From the NCBI RefSeq assembly GCF_900104155.1, contig NZ_FMYB01000024.1:1-64000 (forward strand): a stretch of DNA of 64,000 nucleotides, written 5' to 3'. Source of the stretch: Butyrivibrio sp. INlla16. Lineage in GTDB: Bacteria; Bacillota; Clostridia; Lachnospirales; Lachnospiraceae. Both the position numbers and the translations under genes were made by a program. Below the pieces are notes generated by a model. It saw nothing but the letters and a program-made list of their open reading frames with translations, was not told the DNA's origin and did no database searches. This document shows, piece after piece, positions 50,067-59,202 of this stretch (position 1 is its first letter; each line of letters starts with the position of its first letter).

Positions 50067-51446
50067 ATGGGAGAATTATTTCAGACTTTTTCACACAAGG
50101 CACAAAGAGAAGCTATAGGGATGATGATTGATTCCGTTCTTAAAAAGACACCTGAAAAAAGGCGGGAATTCTATCTGAGAATTGCGGAAATGGCGAAGTT
50201 TTTCTTTGGCAGTGAATTTACCGATGAGCAATATGAAAATGTAAAAGCGGTGATCAAGGGAGATAAAAGCCGCTGGATGCAGTATATTGACCGCGTCATC
50301 ACAGAGACCGATCCGCATATCGCAAAGACAACTCTTTTGAATCTGGGTTATGAAGCCTTTCTTCGTGGAACAAAAACAATCCGTAGTAATCGTGAAAAAT
50401 ACGGCTGCAATATTCCATGGCTTATCCTCTTTGATCCCACCAGTGCATGCAACATGCATTGTAAGGGATGCTGGTCAGGAACCTACGGACGTAAGTACAC
50501 CCTCAGCTATGAGGAGATGGACAAGATCGTTACACAGGGAAAAGAGCTGGGGGTATATCTTTATATGATGACAGGTGGAGAACCACTTGTTCGGAAAGCT
50601 GATGTCTTGAAACTTGCAAAAGAGCACAGGGATGTACAGTTTGCCCTCTATACTAACTCAACTCTTATTGATGAGGAGCTTTGCGAAGAGGTTCAAAAAG
50701 TCGGAAATATCATGTTCTTACTCTCTATTGAAGGGACACCCGAGACTAATGACAGCCGTCGCGGGGAAGGCCACTATGCTGCTGTTCTTAAGGCTATGGA
50801 TCTACTCCGTGAGCATGGTATCTTATTCGGAACATCCATCTGCTATACAAGAGAGAATGTAGAGGCAGTGACAAGTGATGAGTTTTACAGCCTGCTGATG
50901 GAAAAGGGAGCAAGGTTTGGATTCTATTTCCACTATATGCCTGTTGGCAACTCAGCAGTTCCTGAGTTGATGCCGACTGTAGAACAGAGACAGTACATGA
51001 TAGACAGAATCAGATATATACGAAGTGAGGAGAGCGGCATAGAATTCTTCCCTATGGACTTCCAGAATGATGGCAAATATGTTGGAGGATGCATAGCAGG
51101 AGGAAGGAATTACTTCCATATCAATTCTGCCGGGGATGCAGAACCTTGTGTCTTTATCCATTATTCAAATGCAAATATCAAGGACAGCTCTATTCTGGAG
51201 ATTCTTCAGAGCCCGCTGTTCATGGCATACCACAAAGGCCAGCCTTTCAACAAAGATCATTTGAGACCATGTCCTATGCTGGAAAACCCTGACTGCCTGA
51301 GAGAAATGGTAAAGGAGAGCAAAGCCGTAAGTACAGACCTTGAATCTCCGGAAGAGGTGGAGCATCTCTGCGGGAAGTGTGATGATTACGCTGAAAGCTG
51401 GGGAAACTATCTTGAGGAAGAAAGAACTCCGGCCAGAGTCTCATAA
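50067..51446 (+). CDS. radical SAM protein with SPASM-like C-terminus
   Basis: This 459-residue enzyme has the radical SAM cluster motif SACNMHCKGCW near 129-139, then MMTGGEPLVRK near 170, YTNSTLIDEEL, and LLSIEGTPETND. The C-terminal region has further cysteines (VGGCIAGGRNYFHINSAGDAEPCVF, RPCPMLENPDC, EHLCGKCDDYAE) for auxiliary iron-sulfur clusters, as in SPASM proteins. A helical N-terminal extension of about 110 residues is unusual for SPASM peptide maturases. No small precursor peptide gene was found beside it. Substrate unknown. Confidence 0.88.
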   Translation: MGELFQTFSHKAQREAIGMMIDSVLKKTPEKRREFYLRIAEMAKFFFGSEFTDEQYENVKAVIKGDKSRWMQYIDRVITETDPHIAKTTLLNLGYEAFLRGTKTIRSNREKYGCNIPWLILFDPTSACNMHCKGCWSGTYGRKYTLSYEEMDKIVTQGKELGVYLYMMTGGEPLVRKADVLKLAKEHRDVQFALYTNSTLIDEELCEEVQKVGNIMFLLSIEGTPETNDSRRGEGHYAAVLKAMDLLREHGILFGTSICYTRENVEAVTSDEFYSLLMEKGARFGFYFHYMPVGNSAVPELMPTVEQRQYMIDRIRYIRSEESGIEFFPMDFQNDGKYVGGCIAGGRNYFHINSAGDAEPCVFIHYSNANIKDSSILEILQSPLFMAYHKGQPFNKDHLRPCPMLENPDCLREMVKESKAVSTDLESPEEVEHLCGKCDDYAESWGNYLEEERTPARVS

Positions 51447-51485
51447 GGATCAGGATCGGGTGGCTGAAAGTCATAACGCAATATT

Positions 51486-51522
51486 ACCGGTATTCAGGAT
51501 ACATTTGAATACCGGTGTTTTT
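51486..51522 (+). terminator. terminator after radical SAM gene
   Basis: ACCGGTATTCA (51486-51496) and TGAATACCGGT (51506-51516) form a perfect 11-bp stem followed by GTTTTT. Confidence 0.9.
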
Positions 51523-51657
51523 ATAAATAGCTCACTTACTGTATCTTTTGATATACTTGAAAGAAAAGATATGCCTTTTCAGTCGGTGAAAAGCTGAGAG
51601 AGGCTGTCAGAAGGAGAAACCGCTCTGAGTGAAAGCTTTATGAAGGGGAAGAGCAAT

Positions 51658-52806
51658 ATGAGTAATATCATTGATTATGTTAAGGAATATGGCAAATATG
51701 ACTTTGGTAAGAAGCATTTTTCAGAGACAGATGCCCTACTGTTAAGTCAGGTGGCATACATCAAATTCAAGGGATTTGTTCCGGGATCTGATGATGAAGC
51801 AGGCTCAGTAACATTGTCTGATCTTGATATTGATAATAATCTGCCTAAACTGCTGGATGAATACTGGTACAAGAAACAAAATGAAGAACTTTTAAGGGTA
51901 ATGCTTTCTTCTGTCAGATTCCATGACATGAGGATCAATTATCATACCGATGTCTTGGATGAAAGCAACGAGGAACAGTTCTCTGCAACGACATTTATTT
52001 TGAATGAAGGAACTGTATATGTAGCATTCAGAGGGACTGATGCCTCGCTTGTCGGATGGAAGGAGGATTTTAATCTTGCTTATTCACATCCTATCGCCGC
52101 ACAGAAATCTTCCGTTGCGTATCTGGAAAAAATAGCCGCATGCACAAAAGCGGATCTGTATGTAGGCGGACATTCAAAAGGCGGTAATCTGGCTGTTTAT
52201 TCTGCCATGTATTGCAGTGATGATGTCAGAAACAGAATAAAGAAAGTATACAGCTTTGATGGACCGGGTTTCAGACCGGAGATCAAGAAGGAAAGCCATT
52301 ATGCAGAAATCTCATCCAGGGTTTCAAAATATATTCCTGCTTCATCAATAGTTGGTATCATCATGGAGGACGAGAACAGCTATAATGTGGTCGATGCATC
52401 AGGAATGGGCACATTCCAGCATAATACCTACAATTGGAAGATAAATGGCGACAGGATTGCACGGAAAAAGGGAAGAAAAGCCCATTATCTCCTGATGGAT
52501 GATGCACTTAATACATGGATATTAGGGCTTACGCAGGATGAACTTCATGCTTTTACCGATACGCTGTACGATGTCGTGAATGCATCAGGAGCATCGAGTC
52601 TGTATGATCTTAGAGATGACTGGACAGCAGATATGAAAAAGATTGCTCAGGCAGTAAATAATCTTGATGATGACACAAAGAAAAATATATATAAGATCGT
52701 TAGACTGCTGTTTGATACGGTTCATAACCAGATGAAAGATAAAGCCATAGCAAGCTATTTATCCGGAGTCGATGAAGTCAGGAATTATTTTACTTTGAAA
52801 TCCTGA
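51658..52806 (+). CDS. DUF2974 (Mbeg1-like) lipase-fold protein
   Basis: This 382-residue protein begins MSNIIDYVKEYGKYDFG and has SQVAYIKFKGFVP and FRGTDASLVGWKEDFN. The alpha/beta-hydrolase nucleophile elbow GGHSKGGNLAVYSAMY holds the serine near residue 177, and YSFDGPGF follows. This is the DUF2974 family of predicted lipases common in gut Firmicutes. The C-terminal 100 residues are helical. No signal peptide, so it acts in the cytoplasm. ATG 51658 follows AAGGGGAAG. It is followed by an alarmone synthetase and a patatin, giving a cluster with two predicted lipid hydrolases. Confidence 0.85.
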   Translation: MSNIIDYVKEYGKYDFGKKHFSETDALLLSQVAYIKFKGFVPGSDDEAGSVTLSDLDIDNNLPKLLDEYWYKKQNEELLRVMLSSVRFHDMRINYHTDVLDESNEEQFSATTFILNEGTVYVAFRGTDASLVGWKEDFNLAYSHPIAAQKSSVAYLEKIAACTKADLYVGGHSKGGNLAVYSAMYCSDDVRNRIKKVYSFDGPGFRPEIKKESHYAEISSRVSKYIPASSIVGIIMEDENSYNVVDASGMGTFQHNTYNWKINGDRIARKKGRKAHYLLMDDALNTWILGLTQDELHAFTDTLYDVVNASGASSLYDLRDDWTADMKKIAQAVNNLDDDTKKNIYKIVRLLFDTVHNQMKDKAIASYLSGVDEVRNYFTLKS

Positions 52807-52873
52807 TAAAGCGTCAATGCATACCATACATCATGACAGTTCATATATTTACAGCAAAGGAGTATAGATTATT

Positions 52874-53614
52874 ATGAATGAGGTATTTCCGACTGTTCCT
52901 GAGATGATCAAAAAGGCATCTAAGGTGTGGAATCCAATTCTCAGTGCCAAGGATGAAAAGAGAGCTGAGAAGTTTCTGTCTTTTTTGCATGATCAGACAG
53001 CTCCTTTTGAGGAGATGAGAACCTACTATGAGTGTGCAATACTTGAAGTGACAACAAAATTCAGAGTTCTGGATAAGCAGCTGTCACTGAAATATGATGA
53101 AAATCCGATTGAGGAGATTAAGTCAAGGGTAAAGGATAATGAAAGCCTTGCCAGGAAAGTTATTCGAAAAGGGATTCCATGGGATCCTGCGGAGATAGAA
53201 AAGAATATAGATGACATTGCAGGAGTCCGTATAATATGCTCTTTTCAGGAAGATATCTACAGGCTCGAAGAGAGTTTTCTTAAACAGGATGATGTTACAT
53301 TGATAGAGAGGAAGGACTATATAAAGGAGCCGAAAGAGTCAGGCTATCGGAGCCTTCATCTGATCGTATCTGTTCCGATATTTCTGGAAAACGAAAAGAG
53401 AGATGTTAAGGTTGAGGTACAGTTCAGGACACTTGCCATGGATTTCTGGGCTTCGCTTGAGCATAAACTTCGTTACAAGAAGAATCTTTCGGAAGAGGAA
53501 CTTGAAGTCTTGTCAAATGAACTGGATGAATGCGCTGAGCAGTCTCATGCGCTGGATCTCAGGATGGAAAGAGTCAGGAAGTCGATCCGAAACGGAATAG
53601 TTGATATAAAATAA
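52874..53614 (+). CDS. small alarmone synthetase (RelQ-type (p)ppGpp synthetase)
   Basis: This 246-residue protein has only the RelA/SpoT synthetase domain: IDDIAGVRIICSF near 112, then KDYIKEPKESGYRSLHLIV near 147-165, and VEVQFRTLAMDFWASLEHK near 184-202. The hydrolase and regulatory domains are absent, so it is a small alarmone synthetase making (p)ppGpp from ATP and GTP/GDP. A C-terminal helix fits the RelQ-type tetramer. ATG 52874 follows AAAGGAG. It lies 14 bp before a patatin gene, so the two are co-expressed. Confidence 0.92.
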   Translation: MNEVFPTVPEMIKKASKVWNPILSAKDEKRAEKFLSFLHDQTAPFEEMRTYYECAILEVTTKFRVLDKQLSLKYDENPIEEIKSRVKDNESLARKVIRKGIPWDPAEIEKNIDDIAGVRIICSFQEDIYRLEESFLKQDDVTLIERKDYIKEPKESGYRSLHLIVSVPIFLENEKRDVKVEVQFRTLAMDFWASLEHKLRYKKNLSEEELEVLSNELDECAEQSHALDLRMERVRKSIRNGIVDIK

Positions 53615-53628
53615 AGGAGCTTTCTAAA

Positions 53629-54618
53629 ATGAGAAATAAGAAAGGACTGATGGTTGCGGGAGCACTTCTCGGATCATCAGCTGCATTATATTACAATTAT
53701 AAGAAAAAACAGGAGCTTGAATATTCAAGACTTAGTGAAATAAAGGAATCCACTGCCAGCGATATGATTACTCCGGGGTGCCTTGTCCTTGAGGGAGGAT
53801 CATTGAGGGGTCTGTATACAGCCGGAGTGTTGGATTGTCTGATTGATAATGATCTGAATTTTCAGACTACGATCGGGATTTCTGCAGGAGCCATGATGGG
53901 AGCGAATTATCATGCAGGTCATAGAGGCAGAGCAGGAAGATTTAATCTGGAATATCGTAATAATATTCATTATGTTGGCTTAGGCGCTGAGATAGAAAAC
54001 CAAAGTCCTTTTAATTTTGATTTTGCCTTTGATGATAAGAATTTCAATCATCCTTTTGATAAGGACAGACTTTACAGCGAGAAAAGGAACTTTTATGCAG
54101 GTGCTACCGATGTTGAAACCGGCGAAGCGGTCTATTTTAATGCCAGAGAATGTGATGATATTTTTTCTGCCATAAGGGCATCGGCATCGCTTCCTGTAGC
54201 ATCCAAAATTGTTGAAGTAGACGGGCATAAGTGCCTGGACGGAGGATGTGCAGATCCGATACCTGTCAAATGGGCAATAGATAAGGGCTTTGATAAAATA
54301 ATAGTAGTGAGAACCAGAGAAAGGACTTTCCGCAAGGATGTTGATGATCAAAGGGAGAGCATTGTCGTAGAACAAAGATACAAAAAATATCCGGAATATG
54401 TCGAGAAGATGAAGAAACAGCACAGTCATTATAATGAACAGTGCGATCTTGTAGATAAGCTTGAGAATGAAGGAAGAGTATTTGTTTTGGCTCCGCAGGA
54501 ACCTGTGAATGTAGGACGGTTGGAGGGAGATCTTGAAAAACTGGGAGATCTTTACTTTGAAGGCTATGACGAAACGAATGCTTTAATAGGGAAGCTGAAA
54601 GAGTATCTGGCAATTTAG
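53629..54618 (+). CDS. patatin-like phospholipase
   Basis: This 329-residue protein has a patatin domain: oxyanion hole GGSLRGLYTAGVLD near 57-70, nucleophile GISAGAMMGANYHAG (Ser near 86), and the catalytic Asp in KCLDGGCADPIPV near 206. All key residues are present. An N-terminal hydrophobic segment (GLMVAGALLGSSAALYY near 6-22), with basic flanks, may anchor it to the membrane. It follows the alarmone synthetase closely (14 bp) with AAAGGAG. It likely cleaves acyl chains from membrane lipids. Confidence 0.9.
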   Translation: MRNKKGLMVAGALLGSSAALYYNYKKKQELEYSRLSEIKESTASDMITPGCLVLEGGSLRGLYTAGVLDCLIDNDLNFQTTIGISAGAMMGANYHAGHRGRAGRFNLEYRNNIHYVGLGAEIENQSPFNFDFAFDDKNFNHPFDKDRLYSEKRNFYAGATDVETGEAVYFNARECDDIFSAIRASASLPVASKIVEVDGHKCLDGGCADPIPVKWAIDKGFDKIIVVRTRERTFRKDVDDQRESIVVEQRYKKYPEYVEKMKKQHSHYNEQCDLVDKLENEGRVFVLAPQEPVNVGRLEGDLEKLGDLYFEGYDETNALIGKLKEYLAI

Positions 54619-54634
54619 GCTTGCATATTGGGCA

Positions 54635-54793
54635 ATGCTGATTGTCGGAGCATCATGCCTGATAAGCCTTCTTGTGACTGTAATTGGTCTCAGGATCAGC
54701 AACAAGACGAACCATCCGGCAGAGGCAGCTCCCTCTGGTACTCTGAATACAGATGTACATAATCAGCCTGATCAGGGAGGGGAAAAGAATTGA
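54635..54793 (+). CDS. small single-pass membrane protein
   Basis: A 52-codon frame between the patatin and DegV genes encodes a hydrophobic helix (MLIVGASCLISLLVTVIGL) and a polar Asn/Pro/Gln tail. Its stop overlaps the DegV start by 4 bp, and the DegV ribosome binding site is inside it. The frame has no strong ribosome binding site of its own and may be translated by coupling to patatin. The protein-like composition and tight fit support a real gene. Confidence 0.45.
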   Translation: MLIVGASCLISLLVTVIGLRISNKTNHPAEAAPSGTLNTDVHNQPDQGGEKN

Positions 54794-55641
54794 TACGGAT
54801 AATTTCCGACAGTACCTGTGATTTGTCGAAAGAATTAAAGGATCGCTTTAATATCAGCATACTGCCATTGCATGTAATTGCGGACAAGGATCATCTGGAT
54901 GGCATAGACATCAGCCCTGATGAACTATATAAGTGGGCTGATGCCAATCATACTACACCAAAGACTGCTGCACCTGCTGTTTATGATGCTACCGAAATGT
55001 TTAAACGTATCATAGATGCCGGAGATGAGATCATAGCTTTTTCGATATCATCATCCATGTCGTCTTCTTATAACAACATGCGGCTGGCAGCGTCAGAACT
55101 TGGTGCAGAGGACAAAATTTCAGTCATTGACTCTGCAAACCTTTCTACAGGAGTAGGACTTCTGGTACTGCATGCTGCAAAGCTTGCATCTGAGGGGATT
55201 TCAAGAGATCAGATAGTAGAAAAGATAAATGATATGATACCATATGTAAGGGCAAGCTTTGTGGTGGATACACTGACCTATCTGTACAGAGGCGGAAGAT
55301 GCTCCGGAGTGGCAGCACTTGCCGGAGGTATGTTGAAGCTGCATCCATGTATCAAGGTGAGTAATGGGGCGATGCAAGTCGGTAAAAAGTACCGTGGCAA
55401 ATATCAAAAAATCGTTCTAAACTATGTCAAAGACCTTGAACCAGCTCTTTTAAATGCCAGGGATGACTTTGTATTTATCACGCATTCCGGAATAAGTGAA
55501 GAGGTGATATTTGATGTGAAAACATATCTGCAGGAGCTTGGTGTTTTCAAAGAGATATTCATAACAAGGGCGGGGAGTGTAATTTCAAGCCATTGTGGAT
55601 ATGGAACACTTGGTGTTCTGTTTATTGAGAAAAAACGGTGA
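54790..55641 (+). CDS. DegV family fatty-acid-binding protein
   Basis: This 283-residue protein begins MIRIISDSTCDLSKEL and has LPLHVIADKDH, TTPKTAAPAVYDATEMF, FSISSSMSSSYNNM, LTYLYRGGRCSGVAALAGG and FITRAGSVISSHCGYGTLGV, all hallmarks of DegV proteins, which bind fatty acids for phosphorylation by the fatty acid kinase system. TTG 54790 has GGGAGGGG upstream. Its place after two predicted lipases suggests reuse of released fatty acids. Confidence 0.93.
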   Translation: MIRIISDSTCDLSKELKDRFNISILPLHVIADKDHLDGIDISPDELYKWADANHTTPKTAAPAVYDATEMFKRIIDAGDEIIAFSISSSMSSSYNNMRLAASELGAEDKISVIDSANLSTGVGLLVLHAAKLASEGISRDQIVEKINDMIPYVRASFVVDTLTYLYRGGRCSGVAALAGGMLKLHPCIKVSNGAMQVGKKYRGKYQKIVLNYVKDLEPALLNARDDFVFITHSGISEEVIFDVKTYLQELGVFKEIFITRAGSVISSHCGYGTLGVLFIEKKR

Positions 55642-55680
55642 GCATTGATTTAATGATGGAATGAAACTGAAATAATTAAG

Positions 55681-55719
55681 ACCGCCTGAAGGAAATGTTG
55701 ATTTCTTTTGGGCGGTTTT
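55681..55719 (+). terminator. terminator after degV
   Basis: ACCGCC (55681-55686) pairs with GGCGGT (55711-55716), with inner GGAAAT/ATTTC pairing, followed by TTTTA. Confidence 0.75.
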
Positions 55720-55808
55720 ATAGTGCAGAAATAATGGCGGCATCACGCATTGAGGAATATAATAAAAAGTAATTTGAACCATACAAAAATGAGAGGGAGG
55801 GACTTATC

Positions 55809-56237
55809 ATGACTTACGAAGAAGTAGTAGCAGAAGCAAAGAAAATCGTTGCAAAGGGTGATGCCAGCGAGTTCAAGGAGCATCTTGCAATCCAGTACAA
55901 CGTGACTGGTGAAGGCGAAGGTGCTTTCTACATGGAACTGAAGGACGGACAGATATTTGTTGAGCCCTATGATTACAACGACAGAGACATTCTGGTAACA
56001 GCAGATGCGCAGACTATTCTGGATATGATGTCCGGAAAGCTGGATGTTGTTCATGCATATCTGACACACAAGATATCAGCAGAAGGTGATCTTGGTAAGG
56101 CTGACCTTCTTAAGAAGCTTATAGCCAGTGGAAAGAAGGCTGAGAAGGCTGCAGTTAAGAGCGCAAAGAAAACAGAGAAGACAGCTGCGAAGACTGTAAA
56201 GAAAGCAACTAAGTCTACAAAGGCAGGAAAGAAATGA
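55809..56237 (+). CDS. SCP2 sterol-binding-like domain protein with Lys/Ala tail
   Basis: This 142-residue protein has an SCP2-like lipid-binding domain (about 15-105: VTGEGEGAFYMELKDGQIFVE, DILVTADAQTILDMMSGKLD, AYLTHKISAEGDLGKADLLKKL), followed by a 35-residue tail rich in Lys, Ala and Thr, like histone H1 tails. The tail could bind DNA or membrane. ATG 55809 shares its 17-bp start region with the gene at 47822. Its stop overlaps the nitroreductase start by 4 bp. Confidence 0.82.
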   Translation: MTYEEVVAEAKKIVAKGDASEFKEHLAIQYNVTGEGEGAFYMELKDGQIFVEPYDYNDRDILVTADAQTILDMMSGKLDVVHAYLTHKISAEGDLGKADLLKKLIASGKKAEKAAVKSAKKTEKTAAKTVKKATKSTKAGKK

Positions 56238-56896
56238 GTGAAATAGACGCAATTAAGAAAAGACACTCCGTCAGGAATTATGAGGACGTTAAGATAGAGC
56301 AGTCCAAAGTGGATAAGCTGAATGCTCTTATTGCGGAGTGCAATAAGGAAGGCAATCTCCATATCCAGTTCCTGGAGGATGCAGGTAAGACGTTTAATAA
56401 GCTGCTGAATAAGTTCATGGGACTGGGTAGCGCACCCAGCGTTATTGCCTGTATCGGACCGGATGATGATACGCTTGATGAGCGTATCGGTTATTACGGT
56501 GAGAGGATTGTTTTGACTGCGCAAGAGTTGGGACTTAATACCTGCTGGGCTGGTACTTACAACTCATCCAATGTGAAAGCAGAGATATCTGACGGTGAGA
56601 GACTTGCAATAGTGATTGCTATCGGCTACGGACAAGACGGTGGCAAGCCTCATAAGTCAAAGTCCATGGAAGATGTAATATCAGTCAAGGGGGACAGACC
56701 ATACTGGTTCAACAGCGGTGTTGAAATGGCACTTCTTGCACCTACAGCCATCAACCAGCAGAAGTTCGAGATCAGACTGAATGAGGACAACAGTGTAGAG
56801 TTTGTAGATAAAGGCGGTATCCTCAGTAAGATTGACCTTGGCATTGTGAAGTATCACTTTGAAGTCGGTAAGAAATATGCAATGGAAAATCACTGA
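56234..56896 (+). CDS. nitroreductase family protein
   Basis: This 220-residue FMN enzyme begins with DAIKKRHSVRNYEDVKIEQSK, the typical nitroreductase entry, and has LTAQELGLNTCWAGTYN near 95-111, RLAIVIAIGYGQDGGKPHKSK and MALLAPTAINQQKFEIRL. The layout (putative TM1586-like) binds FMN and reduces nitro or quinone compounds. It is translationally coupled with the SCP2 gene. Confidence 0.87.
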   Translation: MSEIDAIKKRHSVRNYEDVKIEQSKVDKLNALIAECNKEGNLHIQFLEDAGKTFNKLLNKFMGLGSAPSVIACIGPDDDTLDERIGYYGERIVLTAQELGLNTCWAGTYNSSNVKAEISDGERLAIVIAIGYGQDGGKPHKSKSMEDVISVKGDRPYWFNSGVEMALLAPTAINQQKFEIRLNEDNSVEFVDKGGILSKIDLGIVKYHFEVGKKYAMENH

Positions 56897-56922
56897 TAGC
56901 GTAATCGGTATGGGAGGATGTT

Positions 56923-59169
56923 TTGCAGAAGATCCGGTGCGTGGTTGAAAGAATTACATATCAGAACCCGGAAAACGGATACTCTGTACTTAAGTGCCGG
57001 GTCAAGAATTATGATGACCTTGTTCCTGTGATAGGGAATCTGATAGATGCAAATGTTGGTTCAGTCCTCTTGTGTGAAGGGGACTGGAAAGTAGATTCTA
57101 AATATGGCAGGCAGTTCGTAGCACAGAACTGGGAAGAAACGCTCCCTGCAACTGTCTATGGAATGGAGAAGTATCTTGGCTCAGGACTGATCAAAGGCGT
57201 TGGTCCGAAATTTGCCAAGAAAATTGTTCAGAAATATGGCGTTGATACATTTTCAGTCATAGAGGATAACGTTGAAGTTCTGATAGAAATAGAGGGCATC
57301 GGCAGGAAAAGAGTCCAGATGATAGCCGAGTCCTGGGAGAGACAAAAAGAGGTCAAGAACATCATGCTCTTTTTGCAGGAGCATCAGGTAACGACCTCTT
57401 TTGCAGCCAAGATATACAAGCAGTACGGAAATGACAGTATCTCTGTCATGAAGGAAAATCCATACAGGCTGGCGGACGATATCTGGGGCATAGGCTTTAA
57501 GACTGCTGACCAGATTGCAACGAAGCTCGGCTTCGGAAAAGAGTCTTATGTCAGACTCAGAAGCGGTCTGATGTACACGCTTTCTGAGCTGTCAAACGAA
57601 GGTCATGTCTATGCTGAAAAGGAGCAGCTCATAGATACTGCGGCAAAACTCCTTGAAGCATCACCTGAGACAGTGACCATGACAATGGATGATATGCTTC
57701 AGAAAGAGGAACTGATTTTAGAAAAAAGCATCGTTAAAACAGATGAAGATGGAAACACTGTAAAGGCGATTTATCTTCCACCTTTTTATTATGCAGAAGT
57801 GGGAGTGGCAGGGAAGCTAAAGAAGCTCGCTGCATCGCCTGCCGGGGACAGGCTTTATACAAAGCTCATGGAAGCAAGAAAGAGTACCGGCAATCAGGAG
57901 TTGTCTGTAGATATAAATGCTATCCAGGCGAAGACCGGTATGGAATACGATGACATACAGGCAGATGCTATAAGACAGGCAGCAACTGCAAAGGTCATGG
58001 TTTTGACAGGAGGTCCTGGAACAGGAAAGACTATCACAACTCATGGCATCATATCAGCATACAAGGCTTATGGTCTGAAGATACTGCTTGCAGCACCAAC
58101 AGGCAGGGCAGCCAAACGTATGACTGAAGCAACAGGTCTTGAAGCAAAGACAATCCATCGTCTGCTGGAATGCAAGCCGCCGGAAGGATATAAAAAGAAC
58201 GAAGAGAATCCGCTTGAAGGCGATGTGCTCATAGTTGATGAGTGCTCCATGATAGACATCGTTCTGATGAATTCTCTTCTTAAAGCTATTCCGCAGACCA
58301 TGCGGCTTATTCTGGTAGGAGATATAGATCAGCTGCCGTCAGTAGGCGCAGGTAATGTACTTCGCGACATTATAGATTCCGGCGCATTTCCTGTTGTAAG
58401 GCTTACCAGGATATTCAGACAGGCTCAGACCAGTCGAATTATCATGAATGCTCACAGAATCAACGAGGGCAAGATGCCTGATTTCAGCAATGGCAGGAAC
58501 AAAGACTTCTTTTTTATGGAAAATGAAGATGCAGAAGCAGTAGTTCCGCAGATAGTGTCACTGGTACAGGAGAAGCTACCAAGCTATTATCATGTTGAGC
58601 CGACACAGATACAGGTGCTGACACCTATGCAGAGAGGCGTAGTCGGTGCGACCAATCTGAACCTGTCCTTGCAGGAAGCATTCAATCCACCGGAGCATGA
58701 TATCTTCATGAGAGGACGAGGAAAAGTGACCATGCCGAAAGAGTGCTTGCGGCGAAGTGGTTATGCCTTCCGTGAAGCTGATAAGGTCATGCAGATCAAG
58801 AACAATTATGACAAGGAAGTCTTTAACGGTGATATCGGTATTATAGAATCCGTCAACGAGACTGACAGGATTCTTAAGGTGAACTTTGACGGGCGCAGCA
58901 TAGAGTATGATGTGACTGAACTTGATGAGCTGGTACATGCTTATGCCACAACTATTCATAAAGCACAGGGTTCGGAGTATCCTATCGTAGTCATGCCGAT
59001 CCTCATGAATCATTATGTCATGCTTCAGAGGAATTTGATATACACAGGCATTACCAGAGCCAAGAAAGTGCTTGTAATTGTTGGCACGAAGAAAGCACTG
59101 AGTTATGCAGTTCACAACCTGACAGTCACGAACAGGAACACGCTCCTGAAGGAACGGTTGATGGGATAG
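56923..59169 (+). CDS. recD2: RecD2-type ATP-dependent DNA helicase
   Basis: This 748-residue helicase begins with the RecD2 N-terminal OB/HhH region (VVERITYQNPENGYSVLKC, GSGLIKGVGPKFAKKIVQKYG). Walker A is VLTGGPGTGKTITTHGI near 358-374, Walker B IVDECSMID near 440, GDIDQLPSVGAGNVL near 467, and TTIHKAQGSEYPIVVMP near 680. It unwinds DNA 5' to 3' and acts outside RecBCD. TTG 56923 follows GGGAGG. It is also a common housekeeping gene, so its presence inside the ICE cargo suggests capture of a chromosomal segment or an ICE-borne paralogue. Confidence 0.93.
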   Translation: MQKIRCVVERITYQNPENGYSVLKCRVKNYDDLVPVIGNLIDANVGSVLLCEGDWKVDSKYGRQFVAQNWEETLPATVYGMEKYLGSGLIKGVGPKFAKKIVQKYGVDTFSVIEDNVEVLIEIEGIGRKRVQMIAESWERQKEVKNIMLFLQEHQVTTSFAAKIYKQYGNDSISVMKENPYRLADDIWGIGFKTADQIATKLGFGKESYVRLRSGLMYTLSELSNEGHVYAEKEQLIDTAAKLLEASPETVTMTMDDMLQKEELILEKSIVKTDEDGNTVKAIYLPPFYYAEVGVAGKLKKLAASPAGDRLYTKLMEARKSTGNQELSVDINAIQAKTGMEYDDIQADAIRQAATAKVMVLTGGPGTGKTITTHGIISAYKAYGLKILLAAPTGRAAKRMTEATGLEAKTIHRLLECKPPEGYKKNEENPLEGDVLIVDECSMIDIVLMNSLLKAIPQTMRLILVGDIDQLPSVGAGNVLRDIIDSGAFPVVRLTRIFRQAQTSRIIMNAHRINEGKMPDFSNGRNKDFFFMENEDAEAVVPQIVSLVQEKLPSYYHVEPTQIQVLTPMQRGVVGATNLNLSLQEAFNPPEHDIFMRGRGKVTMPKECLRRSGYAFREADKVMQIKNNYDKEVFNGDIGIIESVNETDRILKVNFDGRSIEYDVTELDELVHAYATTIHKAQGSEYPIVVMPILMNHYVMLQRNLIYTGITRAKKVLVIVGTKKALSYAVHNLTVTNRNTLLKERLMG

Positions 59170-59202
59170 GATTGAGAGTGAAAGAGTGAAAGCGGAGGGA
59201 TT

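Noticed and set aside
50067..51446. Radical SAM/SPASM protein as peptide-natural-product maturase
   Set aside because: No small precursor gene or exporter was found nearby, and the N-terminal extension is unlike known maturases.
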